Below are positions 11,780 to 21,507 of a stretch of 64,000 bases of DNA, piece by piece. The notes under the pieces were generated by a model that worked only from the letters and a program-made list of their open reading frames with translations, searched no databases and was not told the origin of the DNA. Position 1 is the first letter of the stretch; each line of letters opens with the position of its first letter. This DNA is from Polytrichum commune (Eukaryota > Streptophyta > Polytrichopsida > Polytrichales > Polytrichaceae). The DNA lies in assembly GCA_950295325.1 (NCBI GenBank), contig OX485808.1, positions 36,662,527-36,726,526 on the forward strand. Reading direction: 5' to 3'. The position numbers and the translations under genes were made by a program.

Positions 11780-12140
11780 GGACATATATAAGTTGGAATT
11801 ACCGCCGGAGATCAAAGTGCATCCGACATTTCATGTCTCATTACGAAAGTCATTTTAGGACGACACCTTATGGCCCGATCACAAGCAAGTGATTAGGCCA
11901 CCTCCCGACCTTGTGGACGTCATTTGGAACATGAGGTAAGAGGGCATCCTCAAGTGTAGGAAGCCCAAGTGAAAAGGAAAGAAAAAAGTACAAAGGAATA
12001 CTTGGTGAAATGGTGAGGATACCATGAGAAAGAAACCGCTTGGGTGGCGGCAAGAGACATGGTCAACACCAATGAATTGGTGAAGCACTTTGAAGAAACT
12101 AAGGCTAGACATTCCAATAAAAAGAAGCGTAGGCATTGAT
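11780..12140 (+). pseudogene. Integrase C-terminus with chromodomain remnant
   Basis: A VHPTFHVSLRKSF-type motif ends the integrase part. About 100 bp later comes a chromodomain-like stretch (YLVKW, then a stop where Trp/Gly would follow, then ETAWVAARDMVNTNELVKHFEE). Chromodomains at the end of pol define chromoviruses and steer integration to marked chromatin. Several TAG/TGA codons interrupt it. Confidence 0.75.
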
Positions 12141-12947
12141 GAGGACATCAATCTCCTTTAGTGGGGGAGAGACTCTAGTAGCAAACATAGCTTCGAGGTT
12201 AATTGCTCCACAAGTTGAACATTAACTTGTTCTTTGGCTTGAGGGAATAAAGTCCAAACTTTAGTGGTGCAAAGAGAAAAGTATGAGATGAGGTCCTAGT
12301 CTTGTACTTGTGCTTGGTTAATGGAAGAGGGGGAATAGACATGCCAAACTAGGTTGGGTAAGCCGAGTAATTGGGGCCATGGCTTGGAGGGGCCTTGGAT
12401 AAAACCAAGAAACTTCTTAGTTGTGGGCTTGTCCGGGCGGGGACAAGGTGATGGCGCGTGCTCATAAAAGTGCTACCCGCGAGCTAACGAGAGTTGGCGC
12501 ATGGGAGTCATGAACCCATGTCTCGAAAGAACAAAGTGGGAACCGAGTCGGGCGGGACTTGGCATCACCCCCGTGCGATCGAGGCGTGGCTTAACAATGG
12601 AAAGCCATCTCGGAGTTGCAACCGAGACAACTTAGTGGAAGCGTTGAGGTCTCGCCTAGATGTGTCATGTTAGGCTAGTGGAGCCTAACGGGGGGAGGCC
12701 CCAAAGGAGGGGCAACCCAAGTGAGTCCCAAAGTAGGTGGGTCTAGTATAGGTTAGGTCCTTGGATGAGAGATCCAAGGTCGCTAACGGACCACCTAGGA
12801 ACGACACCTTTGGGACCATGCCAAATTTGAAGATGCATTGTGGGGGTCGCGCCCTAAGGTAAACACAATGCCGCACCATAGAGGATGGCAACTTGAGAAT
12901 TGGTGTGCCGACTACGAGTATAGTCGATGAGGGCATCGACTCCGTTT
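12141..12947 (+). other. 3' non-coding region of the chromovirus-type element
   Basis: GC-richer than the flanks, with no recognisable coding between the chromodomain remnant and the polypurine tract. Short frames on both strands have no domain. Confidence 0.6.
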
Positions 12948-12959
12948 GGTGGGGGTGAG
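12948..12959 (+). promoter_or_regulatory. Polypurine tract
   Basis: GGTGGGGGTGAG lies directly before the 3' LTR. It is the expected plus-strand primer of an LTR element. Confidence 0.85.
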
Positions 12960-13931
12960 TGTCGCGCACCTCTCCATGAGGAGTGCCCGAAACACCATGG
13001 GCACAAGGGGGACCCCGGAGTGACACCCGGGACTTGTGGCGCCGTTGGTGAGAGGGCCCAAGTGATCCTAGTGTGGGTGAGGGCCCCGGGCGTTGGGAAC
13101 GCCTCCCACCCACGAAGACTAGGAGGCACAAGGGTAAGGCCATGAGCTATGCGTAGCTCATGGCGTGGTGATTCTAGAAAGCTCAAGAACACCTCAATCG
13201 GAGGTGTGAGCTAGGAGTTATGGCCATTTGAGTGGGGCGCTGTCCCGGGACAGCGCCCTGCTACAGCAGTGCCTGGGAGTGATTCCCGGGACTGCAAAGG
13301 TTCAAACAGGCATAACTTCCTCACCACTTGCCCGAATGGGGCAAGTGAGGAGTCCATCGGCATCTACGTGAAGCGTAGATGAAGATGGAGTGGTTGGTTG
13401 TTATGATCAGACATCATACAAGGAAGTTATGATGGTCTGAAGCTGCTGGGGGTTCTAGGCCCAGCAGCTAAAGGAAAATGTCCACTTGGCCCCAACTCTT
13501 GGTAGAGAGACAAGAGGTTGGTTGACGGTGGGGTAGGGGCCCCGCGTAGAGTCCTAGAGGCTTATATGGGTGAGGTGGTGTGGCCTCACCCACCCGAGGC
13601 CGAACGGCAAGGCCTCCATGGGCTTTGGCCTATTGTGAGGCCATAGTTGCCTAGTATGGTTCGGGTTGTTGTAGTGTTGCTCCGGCAACGCGATGATCAA
13701 CATAGGATTGGACTTCCATGGATGGAAGTCCACATTGGGGAAATGGGTTACCGATTAAGGGGTGAGTCCCGAAAGCAAAGTAGGAGGGTTGGTTCCCTCC
13801 TATGAACTATTGGTCCGGGGTAAGAGGAGCTATCCATTAGCATGGCGGAATGCGAAGGGTTAGCGACTCGTAACCTTTGCTAGAATTGAAAATTGGCAAG
13901 ATTATTAAGGGACCTAGCAAGGGTTGCGACA
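12960..13931 (+). repeat. 3' LTR of the chromovirus-type element
   Basis: It is 972 bp, ending GCGACA and followed by the right GGGTC target-site copy (13932-13936). It appears identical to 6875-7846. Confidence 0.95.
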
Positions 13932-14346
13932 GGGTCGGTCGACCGAAACCCCTCTACTAGTGTGGGCGGGTTTCAGCCTGACCCTTACCAGGTTTGGGTC
14001 GGTCGACCCAAACCCCTCCACTAGTGTGGGAGGGTTTCAACTTGACCCTTACCAGGTTTGGGTCGGTCGATCCAAACCCCTCCACTAGTGTGGTAGGGTT
14101 TCAACCTGACCCTTACCAAGTTTGGGTCGGTCGACCCAACCCCTCCACTAGTGTGGGCGGGTTCAGCCTGACCGTGATCAGGTTTGGGTCGGTCGACCCA
14201 AACCCCTCGACCAGTATGGGCGGGCTTGACCAAAACCCCTCGACCCCTTGACATACAATGTTTGGGTCGACCGACCCAAACCCCAACCCCATCTTGGCCG
14301 GCTGGAGGTTGACCATGAGAAGGTTTGGGTCGGTCGACCCAAACCC
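13932..14346. repeat. GGGTCGGTCGACC satellite array, right part
   Basis: Continuation of the array at 6609, about seven units with cores GGGTCGGTCGACCC, GGTCGACCG or GGGTCGACCGACCC. It ends at a T9 run (about 14357-14365), some 150 bp before the start of the next gene. Confidence 0.9.
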
Positions 14347-14512
14347 CCTCCCAAATTTTTTTTTGGAACTTGCGCAAAGTATTGGGAGTTCACATTGTAG
14401 TTGTGTTGCAAATGTCTTTATCCTCGGTGTCCCCATTTATCATGATGTCTTGCATTTTTCGATATTTGATTCTTTTGAACCCTTACATGGTGTGCATGTT
14501 TGTTGAGGTTTC

Positions 14513-17500
14513 ATGTGCATAGGCGAAATGGAGGGAGTTGGTGGAAGAGGGGATGCCTTCTCTGAAGACATGGGCAACTCCCATTCTTCGTCTGTGGATG
14601 ACCTAGACATTGTCGGGGAGGATAGTTTTGGTGACAGTGCAGATGAAGGTCATTTGGGGAGTCCTTCGCCATCTGCCCCTTCTTGCCCCACTGTGGAATG
14701 TGCTGGGCTTTCACGAGCTTCATGGGTGAATTTGGATGTGGTACTTGTTAATGACAGTGGAGTTGCTGTGGCGGAGGGTATTTGTCGTAACACACATCCA
14801 CAAGATTGCATTGATGAAAACCCCCTTGGCACCGAGGACGTTGGAGTTGTTATATTGGAATCACTCGTACATTCCGAAGTGAATCCAACTCATAGGTTCT
14901 CGTTGCGAAGGTGGCCGTTGAGGAATGTGACAATTGATGGGGTTAATTTGCATGAGCATGAGCGACGACACATCCAAATCCAATAGGAGCTCCAAGCAAA
15001 CATTCGGCCACGCAAAGGCCTACGGAAGTACGATACATTGGCACGTCCTACTCCGTTTGCAAATGAGTGTAAACGTCAAAGGTTACTCTGTGAGGAGTCT
15101 ATTAGAGAAGTTGCCACAAAGGATTGTTGTGTACATCGTTGTTGCCAATTGTTCCCAAGAGATAAATTGAAGGCCATCCGCGAGGAAATGTGGCTTGGAG
15201 ATTTCCGTCTAATATCCACCAAAAAGCTTGATGTCCATAGGGCGATACATGTGAACGGAGCGGGTCGCAAAGTCATCACCCTTGAGAGCATAGACGTGTG
15301 TTGTACGGCATGGTACACCATTCACGGTGTGTCAAAAGCGGAATTTTATAGACAAGCCGCGTATGCCAAGGAAGGCCGCCGTTCCCGTCACCATGGTAAC
15401 ACGGGCTTAAAAAAACCAAGGGAAGCAACGAGACAAGCAACAGCCACTCTGGCTACCATCATTGTCCCCCTTGCCGATGCAATGCCGCACAAAACACGCA
15501 CACTTGCAACCGGCGAAAAGGTTGTGGAGAAGGTTCTTCCTACAGGCACGAAATGGAAAGACATATTGTTGGACGTAAACGCAGTTGGCGAAAAGGCCGG
15601 GTTGGACCCAATTTCATTGTCGAAATTGAGTGCAATAAAGAAATCGAACTTTAACGAATACATTACAAAAAGACGTGGTGACAAATTTGCTCGTTGTTCC
15701 AAATGCGAGAAGCTGAAACGCTTTTGAGATGCACACACGATGGGGACAGAGTCCTATGCAGCACATCAAATGAACTATTTCAAGCATGTGAACATGCAAG
15801 AGGCACACCGTAATGATTACTACACAAATAGAGCTTTGTCCATCTCTAGGCCTTTGGAGGTCCTTACAATCATCCATGACAAAATGGACCATGCCAAAAC
15901 AGCCTCATCATATTTTGCAAATCGAATCAAAGCCACGGATGGCCTTTTCAAGCTTCCTGTATCGGTTACAGGTGATTTTGAAAACAATTGCTTTGCATTA
16001 CCTAAACACAATTTTGTGCTTTTAGGTTTGTGCTTGGGGCGATAGATGTACACCATGTGAATTTTTTTGTGTTATACTTGAATACTAAACCATTGCGTTC
16101 GCATTGCAGGAATGATTGCACATGGACATGGTGATGTGAAGTATGCTCATTATGCTCTTGATTTGTATCCGGCGGATTCAAACCACACGATAGGGTCATT
16201 TGCAAAGCTTTTACGTGATTTGGAGAAACCGCCGTCCTATTCATCAAGATTGTTATTTGAAAACTCGGGATCAACACCTCTATATGAAGCGGTCTTGGAT
16301 GGAAGAGATGTATGCGTGCACTCGTTGCCGGAGCCACCAAGTGAAGATGTGATAGCCAAGAATTTGCCCCCAACTCTGCGTGTCCAATTGGACAATTGTG
16401 CGAAGGACAATAAAAGTAGATATGTTTTTGCATATTGGTCGTTGTTGGTTGCGAAAGGCATTTTCAAGGAGGTTTTTGCGTCCTTTCTATTGGTAGGCCA
16501 CACGCACGACGATATCGATGCATCTTTTGGGCGGTGGAGCATGAAGTTGCGCGAGGAGGATTTTCCAACAATCCCATTGTTGATGAAGTCGTACATGGAT
16601 TTAGAGAACATTCCCGTCATCCCCCATATGATCGAGGAGGTTCCAGACTTCAAGGCATTTATAGAACCGTATATTCAAAGCGGAGCTCACCGATTGATCG
16701 GACATACGAAGGCACAACAATTTCGGTTCTACGTGCGTGACGATGGTGTCCCCGCCATGCAATACAAGTTGTTGTGCACGTCACAAGACTGGAGCCCGCC
16801 GGAGGGTCTCCTTGTATGGCGTGTTGATGGGGAGGGAAGAACGATGTTGCCTGACGGAGAGCCTAAGCCTTGCAAACCAATACCCATGAAGAATTTGGAG
16901 GACATTTGTAAAGGCATATCAGGCTTCATACAATATTGGGAGAGTTTGAGGGTAGCGGATGTTGGTGGATCGTGTTGGCTTCGTTACGGAAGTTGGATAC
17001 AATATTGGACACGTGTTCGTGGCACTTTGGCAAACCTTCATCAAGATACACCTCTTACTTTAAGGCATGGGTTTTGGCCACAAACATGTGTCGATGTACA
17101 AGCTTCAGAGGCTAGTCTTTTGGGAAATGGAGAGGTTCGAGAGGAGTTTGATGTGGACGACCATTACGTGGGGCCTGCTAGTAGTCGTCCGCCACCATCT
17201 TTCCGCATTGCAGTGGATTGCCATGAAGGTTATATGCTCATTTTGCGTCCTGGAGATGAGACATATGCAAAGCCAGTGTGGGTGGCAAGAGCTTTGTCCA
17301 ATCCAAATTTTGTAACTTCCAGCCCTCATTTTCGACAAATACAAGTAGAGTACTACCGACCGACAGCACGGAATGAAGATGTTGTTCGGCATTATACAGG
17401 CTGGGATACAAACCAACACTTTCGGTGGAAGGTGGATTCTGAGCACGGTCCATCTTGGGTAGATACAGATTCCATATTCATAGCATGGAAACCACGGAAA

Positions 17501-17539
17501 AATCATAGTGGATCAGTGTCATCCCTCAAAAGTACATAA
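14513..17539 (+). pseudogene. DUF7869-like, transposase-related gene with two in-frame stops
   Basis: A single frame runs from ATG 14513 to 15971, then a GT..AG intron (15972-16109; ACAG|GTGATT ... TTGCAG|GA), then 16110-17539. The join SVTG|MIAHGHG is in phase. Two stops break exon 1: TAG 14984-14986 and TGA 15725-15727. Features: acidic/Ser N-terminus; a Cys-rich stretch (CCVHRCC); CSKCEKLKRF; IIHDKMDHAKT; then QLDNCAKDNKSRYVF and FLLVGHTHDDIDASFG, the signature of the DUF7869 family, which is widespread among repetitive transposase-like genes. The C-terminus (PVWVARAL ... WVDTDSIFIAWKP) looks like a small beta-barrel reader. The conserved Asp/His residues are intact downstream of the stops. 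Probably a recently inactivated mobile-element gene; no terminal repeats were identified. Confidence 0.7.
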
Positions 17540-18280
17540 CTTTTGCAAAAGACAACCTTGCTCGGATCGTAGAAGAAGCAACCCACGTTGAATGAGAAGT
17601 TGGTAGGATTGTGTTAGCATGATTATAGTGTAAACAATAATTCGACGAATATATATTACTCATATGTGTGCTCCTCAAACTTGGGGCAAAGTTTGGGTAG
17701 AACTTGCGAATGCTATATTGTTTGGGGTTGGATCAATATCCATTTACTATATTTCAATACAATTGTGAAGTTCATTTTCTTATTAAGTTTGGGACTAAAT
17801 TTTCCATTGAAGAAATATGCATTTATTGCATGCACTTTGTATGTTGCAATGTCTATATTTTATTGACCATGCTAATAATAGAAATCATTTTATATGTTTC
17901 TTGGGTGAAACTAGTTTGGAGTGCTCTACCCAAAGTGTTTTTGTTGATGAAGTTGGTGTTGAGTGCTCTACCATATGTGCTTATGTCCACACATAATAGA
18001 TTTGGGATATTAGAACATATAATATATTTGAGATTGTTCGCAATATAGTTTCGGAACATGGAATGTTGTTTGATCCATATATTAATTTGAGACTATAGAA
18101 AGTCTCAATTTAACGAATATAGTGTTAACAATGACACCAAGTGGGCATCGAGCATTAAAACAATCTAGCAATATGTATACAAATTATGCCAAATGCTATT
18201 GTCTTTTCCTTTGTGTGATGTGGCATTGAATTTGTGGATGTGACATGACTCTAATTCTTACCCTATTTTTGTTTTGTATG
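17540..18280. other. Intergenic/5' region, no gene recognised
   Basis: AT-rich sequence between the DUF7869-like gene and the kinase-NB-ARC-LRR gene. A pair of related stretches (GTGCTCTACC... near 17920 and 17970) is the only internal repeat seen. A TTTGTATGCAG acceptor-like site at 18273-18283 precedes the next coding segment. Confidence 0.5.
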
Positions 18281-18286
18281 CAGGGT

Positions 18287-18752
18287 ATGATGGCTAATCA
18301 ATCCAATATCTTGGGGCTTTGTATACTCAATACTGACTACATACAACAAATTGTGCATGAGGGTGGTGCCAAGTTTGCATTGAATAAATGCCAATGCATA
18401 TGTCTTGCACAAACGCTCAAAAAATTCACCAGTACCATAGAAATTATTTTCGCCCATAAAGATGAGTTTCTTAACAATTGTGACTTGTTATGGTGAGAAA
18501 TGGTGGCATGTAGCATTGCTCCAAATCCGCAATGAAGAGGCGTTCCAAGGCTTGTTCATGGATCTCAAATCTTGTCATGATGATATTTATCGACACTTAA
18601 AAAGTCAATGTGTTGGACTGTTGGACCGAGTTCAAGATGATGTGAGTTTTTCACTAAGCACCATGAGTGAATTGGGAGTTGAAGATCATCGCGCATTGGT
18701 GACGCGATAACAAGCAACTGTAGAACCCACACATTCATCTTCTAAGAACAAG
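18287..18752 (+). pseudogene. N-terminal helical segment of the kinase-NB-ARC-LRR gene (frameshift plus TAA)
   Basis: From ATG 18287 a frame codes a helical segment (QCICLAQTLKKFTSTIEIIF) until about 18475. The continuation (KWWHVALLQIRNEEAFQGLF) lies in the frame of the kinase exon, so a frameshift is needed between 18470 and 18496. That second frame then meets TAA at 18708-18710 before running without interruption into the kinase at 18753. A helical region ahead of the kinase fits what I recall of bryophyte kinase-NBS-LRR proteins. The breaks suggest a pseudogene, or a shorter product starting downstream. Confidence 0.55.
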
Positions 18753-19898
18753 GTGGCTAGCGAGGAGTCAACGATTGCGGCATACTTGTTGAAAAGATGT
18801 GACAATCAAGGAAACTATGTGAATGGTGGACACCATGTGGAGGTTGATGCACGATTGGGTTGGCAAGGCTCAAGCCCACTTGGAGAAGGTGCGTATGGCA
18901 ATGTAGAGAAAACAACTTGGTTTGGTTTGCCTTGTGCAAAGAAGGTTCAAGTTTTGGGTGATATGGAAGATGGGGACAAAAACTTCAAGAAAGAGGTAGG
19001 CATACTTGCAAACGCCAATCATCCAAATGTTGTGAAGTTCATATGTTGTGGCCAAAATCCAGAGGAACGCAAATGTTTCATTGCTATGGAGCTTCTAGAC
19101 ACAAGCTTGGAGGCATTGATGGAGGAGGTATCAAATGGTGGAACAAAAACACCCTTCCCAATTCAAGTAGCTATGGACATCATCTTACAAATCGCGAAGG
19201 GCATGAGTTATCTACATGGGAAGAAAATAGCACATCGGGATTTAAAACCTGCCAATGTATTGGTGCATAAAATCATGGTGGACAAATTGCACAAGGACAA
19301 CTATGTGAATGTGAAGTTGGCCGACTTTGGGCTCTCAAAAACAGATGCCCATAGCAACATTTCTGAGAAATTAAGCAATGGTATTGGGACGAGGTTGTAC
19401 AAAGCACCAGAGTTATTCCCAAACAACAAACGAAAGAGAAAGAACATGATGTATTCTTTAGTGGAAAAAGTGAATGCACATGAAGCCGATGTATACAGTT
19501 TTGGTGTAATGTGTGCAACTATATTCTCAGGAAACCAACCATTTGAAGGCAATGGTCATGATCTTCCTACAAGGCTAAGGTCAGGTGAGAGGCCATGGGT
19601 GCCTGATGATTGTCCCGAAGCTTTGGTCTCCTTGATCAAGGAATGTTGGTCATTAGACCGAACAAAGAGACCCAAGTTCAAAGAGATTTGCACAACATTA
19701 AAAGAATTGAGAAGTTCCATTTTACGGGGAAATGTTGCACTTAGAAATGAAGAGGCGCAAAATGAGAGTACCTTGTTTCAAAGGATTTCAAATTTGCCTC
19801 ACAACGTCATGTATTTGTGCAAACGCTTTTGGAGGACACCAAATTTGGAGGGGAGAGAAGCTAATGAGGCCCAACATACAAGTCAATTTCATACCAAG
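18753..19898 (+). CDS. Protein kinase exon of a kinase-NB-ARC-LRR gene
   Basis: A Ser/Thr kinase domain of about 280 residues. It has GEGAYGNVEKTTW (Gly-rich loop), CAKKVQV (the AxK lysine), HRDLKPANVLV (catalytic loop, His about residue 161 of the exon), LADFGLS (DFG, about 191), a KAPELFP APE motif and DVYSFGVM. All catalytic residues are present. The exon has no ATG at its start; the frame is shared with the upstream helical segment. It ends at AAG|GTTTAAATC (19898/19899), phase 0. N-terminal kinase fused to NB-ARC-LRR is the PNL class reported in mosses, where it replaces the TIR or CC domain. Likely role: signalling output of an immune receptor. Confidence 0.85.
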
Positions 19899-20168
19899 GT
19901 TTAAATCCTAACAATATATTAAATGGTTTAGAAATAAGTTCACATCAACTTTCAAATGGGCTAGCAAATATAATCAATTTATCTTGTTGTATCCATTTTC
20001 ATAAAATATTAGATCCAAAGACAAATTTGAAATCTTAATAAAAGTAGTGTATTCTTTTAAATGAGATAATCAAGGTACTTTGATAGCATTCATAGAAATC
20101 ATATTCTTTTGCATTTATTGTGACTTACGTGTCAAAGCAATATCTAATATCAAATTTTGTATGTATAG

Positions 20169-21290
20169 GGTTTTCAACTTTTTGCACCATTGTCATGGGC
20201 AAACCGAATACTTCCATCACAAGTGCGGTCCACACATTCATTACCGTCACTCCCGGTTCACTTTGTCAATATTGATAAGAAAATCTCAAACGTGTTATTT
20301 CAACTAGAATCCAATCAAATTCTAGGCATCGTCGGGATGGGTGGAAGTGGAAAGACCACTTTGACAAAGGCCATTCTTCATCATGTGCATCAAGACTTTG
20401 AAGCAACAAGCTTTGTGGCAAATATGAGAGACTCCAAAAACATCTTGGATATACAAAGACAATTGTTGGAGGATCTCAAGTGCAAGAGGCCCATAAAGAT
20501 CGCAGAAGAGGGGTTTAAGTACTTACAAGAGATATTTGAGAGAAAAAAAATCTTTGTTGTCTTTGATGATGTTGCCTCTCAAGAACAACTCCACGGGCTA
20601 GTTTCATCTAAGTGGAAGTTTGCTAATGGTAGCAAGATCATTGCCACAAGCCGAAATTGGCAAGACTTGAAAACAACTTGTATCTCACACAATGGAAAGG
20701 TGGACATGGAGTTATTGGACGAAGATGAAGCAAAGGAGCTATTCTACAAGCATGCATTCTTACAACAAGGACCTCAAGGGCCGCAATTTGAAAAAGTTGC
20801 CAACAAAGTCATCGAAGCATGTGGTGGTCTACCTTTGAGTTTGGAAGTATTGGGAAGTTATTTGTGTGGAGTTCAAAGGCTTAGGGTATGGCAACAAGCA
20901 TTGCAAAGATTACAGAGAGGACAATGCCTTGGTGGTAGTTGGGACAACGAAAGGATATGGAGAACGTTGAGGATAAGCTACGATAATTTGGATGAAGAAG
21001 AGAAAAACATGTTTTTGGACATTGCTTGTTTTTTTTGTCGGGATGTTCTCGAGCAAGGGATGGAAGAAGAGAAGGCGTTGAAAATATGGGATTGTGATGA
21101 TACTAACGCACATTCTGCACTTTTGAATCTCATGGACCGAAGTCTTGTGCGAATGGATTTGGATGGGATGTTGACAATGCATGATCATTTACGTGACATG
21201 GGACGTATGATAGCATGCAAAGAGCATATTGGAGGACAAAGAATTTGGAATTTGGATGAGTTTGAGCCCACCAAATCTAATGCGAACATG
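20169..21290 (+). CDS. NB-ARC exon of the kinase-NB-ARC-LRR gene
   Basis: The exon starts after ATGTATAG at 20169 (GFQLFAPLSW), phase 0 with the kinase exon, and ends ATG|GTAAATG at 21290. It contains GMGGSGKTTLTK (P-loop), KIFVVFDDV (kinase 2/Walker B), GSKIIATSR (RNBS-B), CGGLPLSLEVLGSYL (GLPL), MFLDIACFF (RNBS-D, closer to the TIR-type than the CC-type form) and LTMHDHLRDMGRMIA (MHD). All are intact in 374 codons. NB-ARC is the ATP/ADP switch of plant NLR immune receptors. The spacing of motifs is normal and I see no stop. Confidence 0.92.
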
Positions 21291-21507
21291 GTAAATGAAT
21301 ATATCCATCATTTTTGTCTAGTTTCATAATCATAAAGCGTCCAATGTTGATGAAATTGAGTTTGCACTGATAAGATTCTTTGTAGAGAAAATGTAAGAGA
21401 AATAAATGTATATGTTAGAAGGTATTTTAATCAATTCATAGAACATGGAAAACTCTACACTTTTAATGGATTGCCATAAACATTGATTTATGACATGGTT
21501 GATGCAG

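Larger units (their letters stand above)
6875..13931 (+). mobile_element. Complete LTR retrotransposon, Ty3/gypsy chromovirus type, coding decayed
   Basis: Two 972-bp direct LTRs (6875-7846 and 12960-13931) begin TGTCGC and end GCGACA. They are flanked by GGGTC on both sides (6870-6874 and 13932-13936), a 5-bp target-site duplication. A TGGTATCAGAGC primer-binding site follows the left LTR and a purine tract precedes the right one. The internal 5.1 kb shows remnants in the order RT tail, RNase H, integrase, chromodomain, typical of chromoviruses. It is full of stops and frameshifts, and the catalytic part of RT appears to be missing. The LTRs look the same by eye over their full length, so insertion is recent although the coding is dead. 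The element was probably mobilised in trans. Confidence 0.93.
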
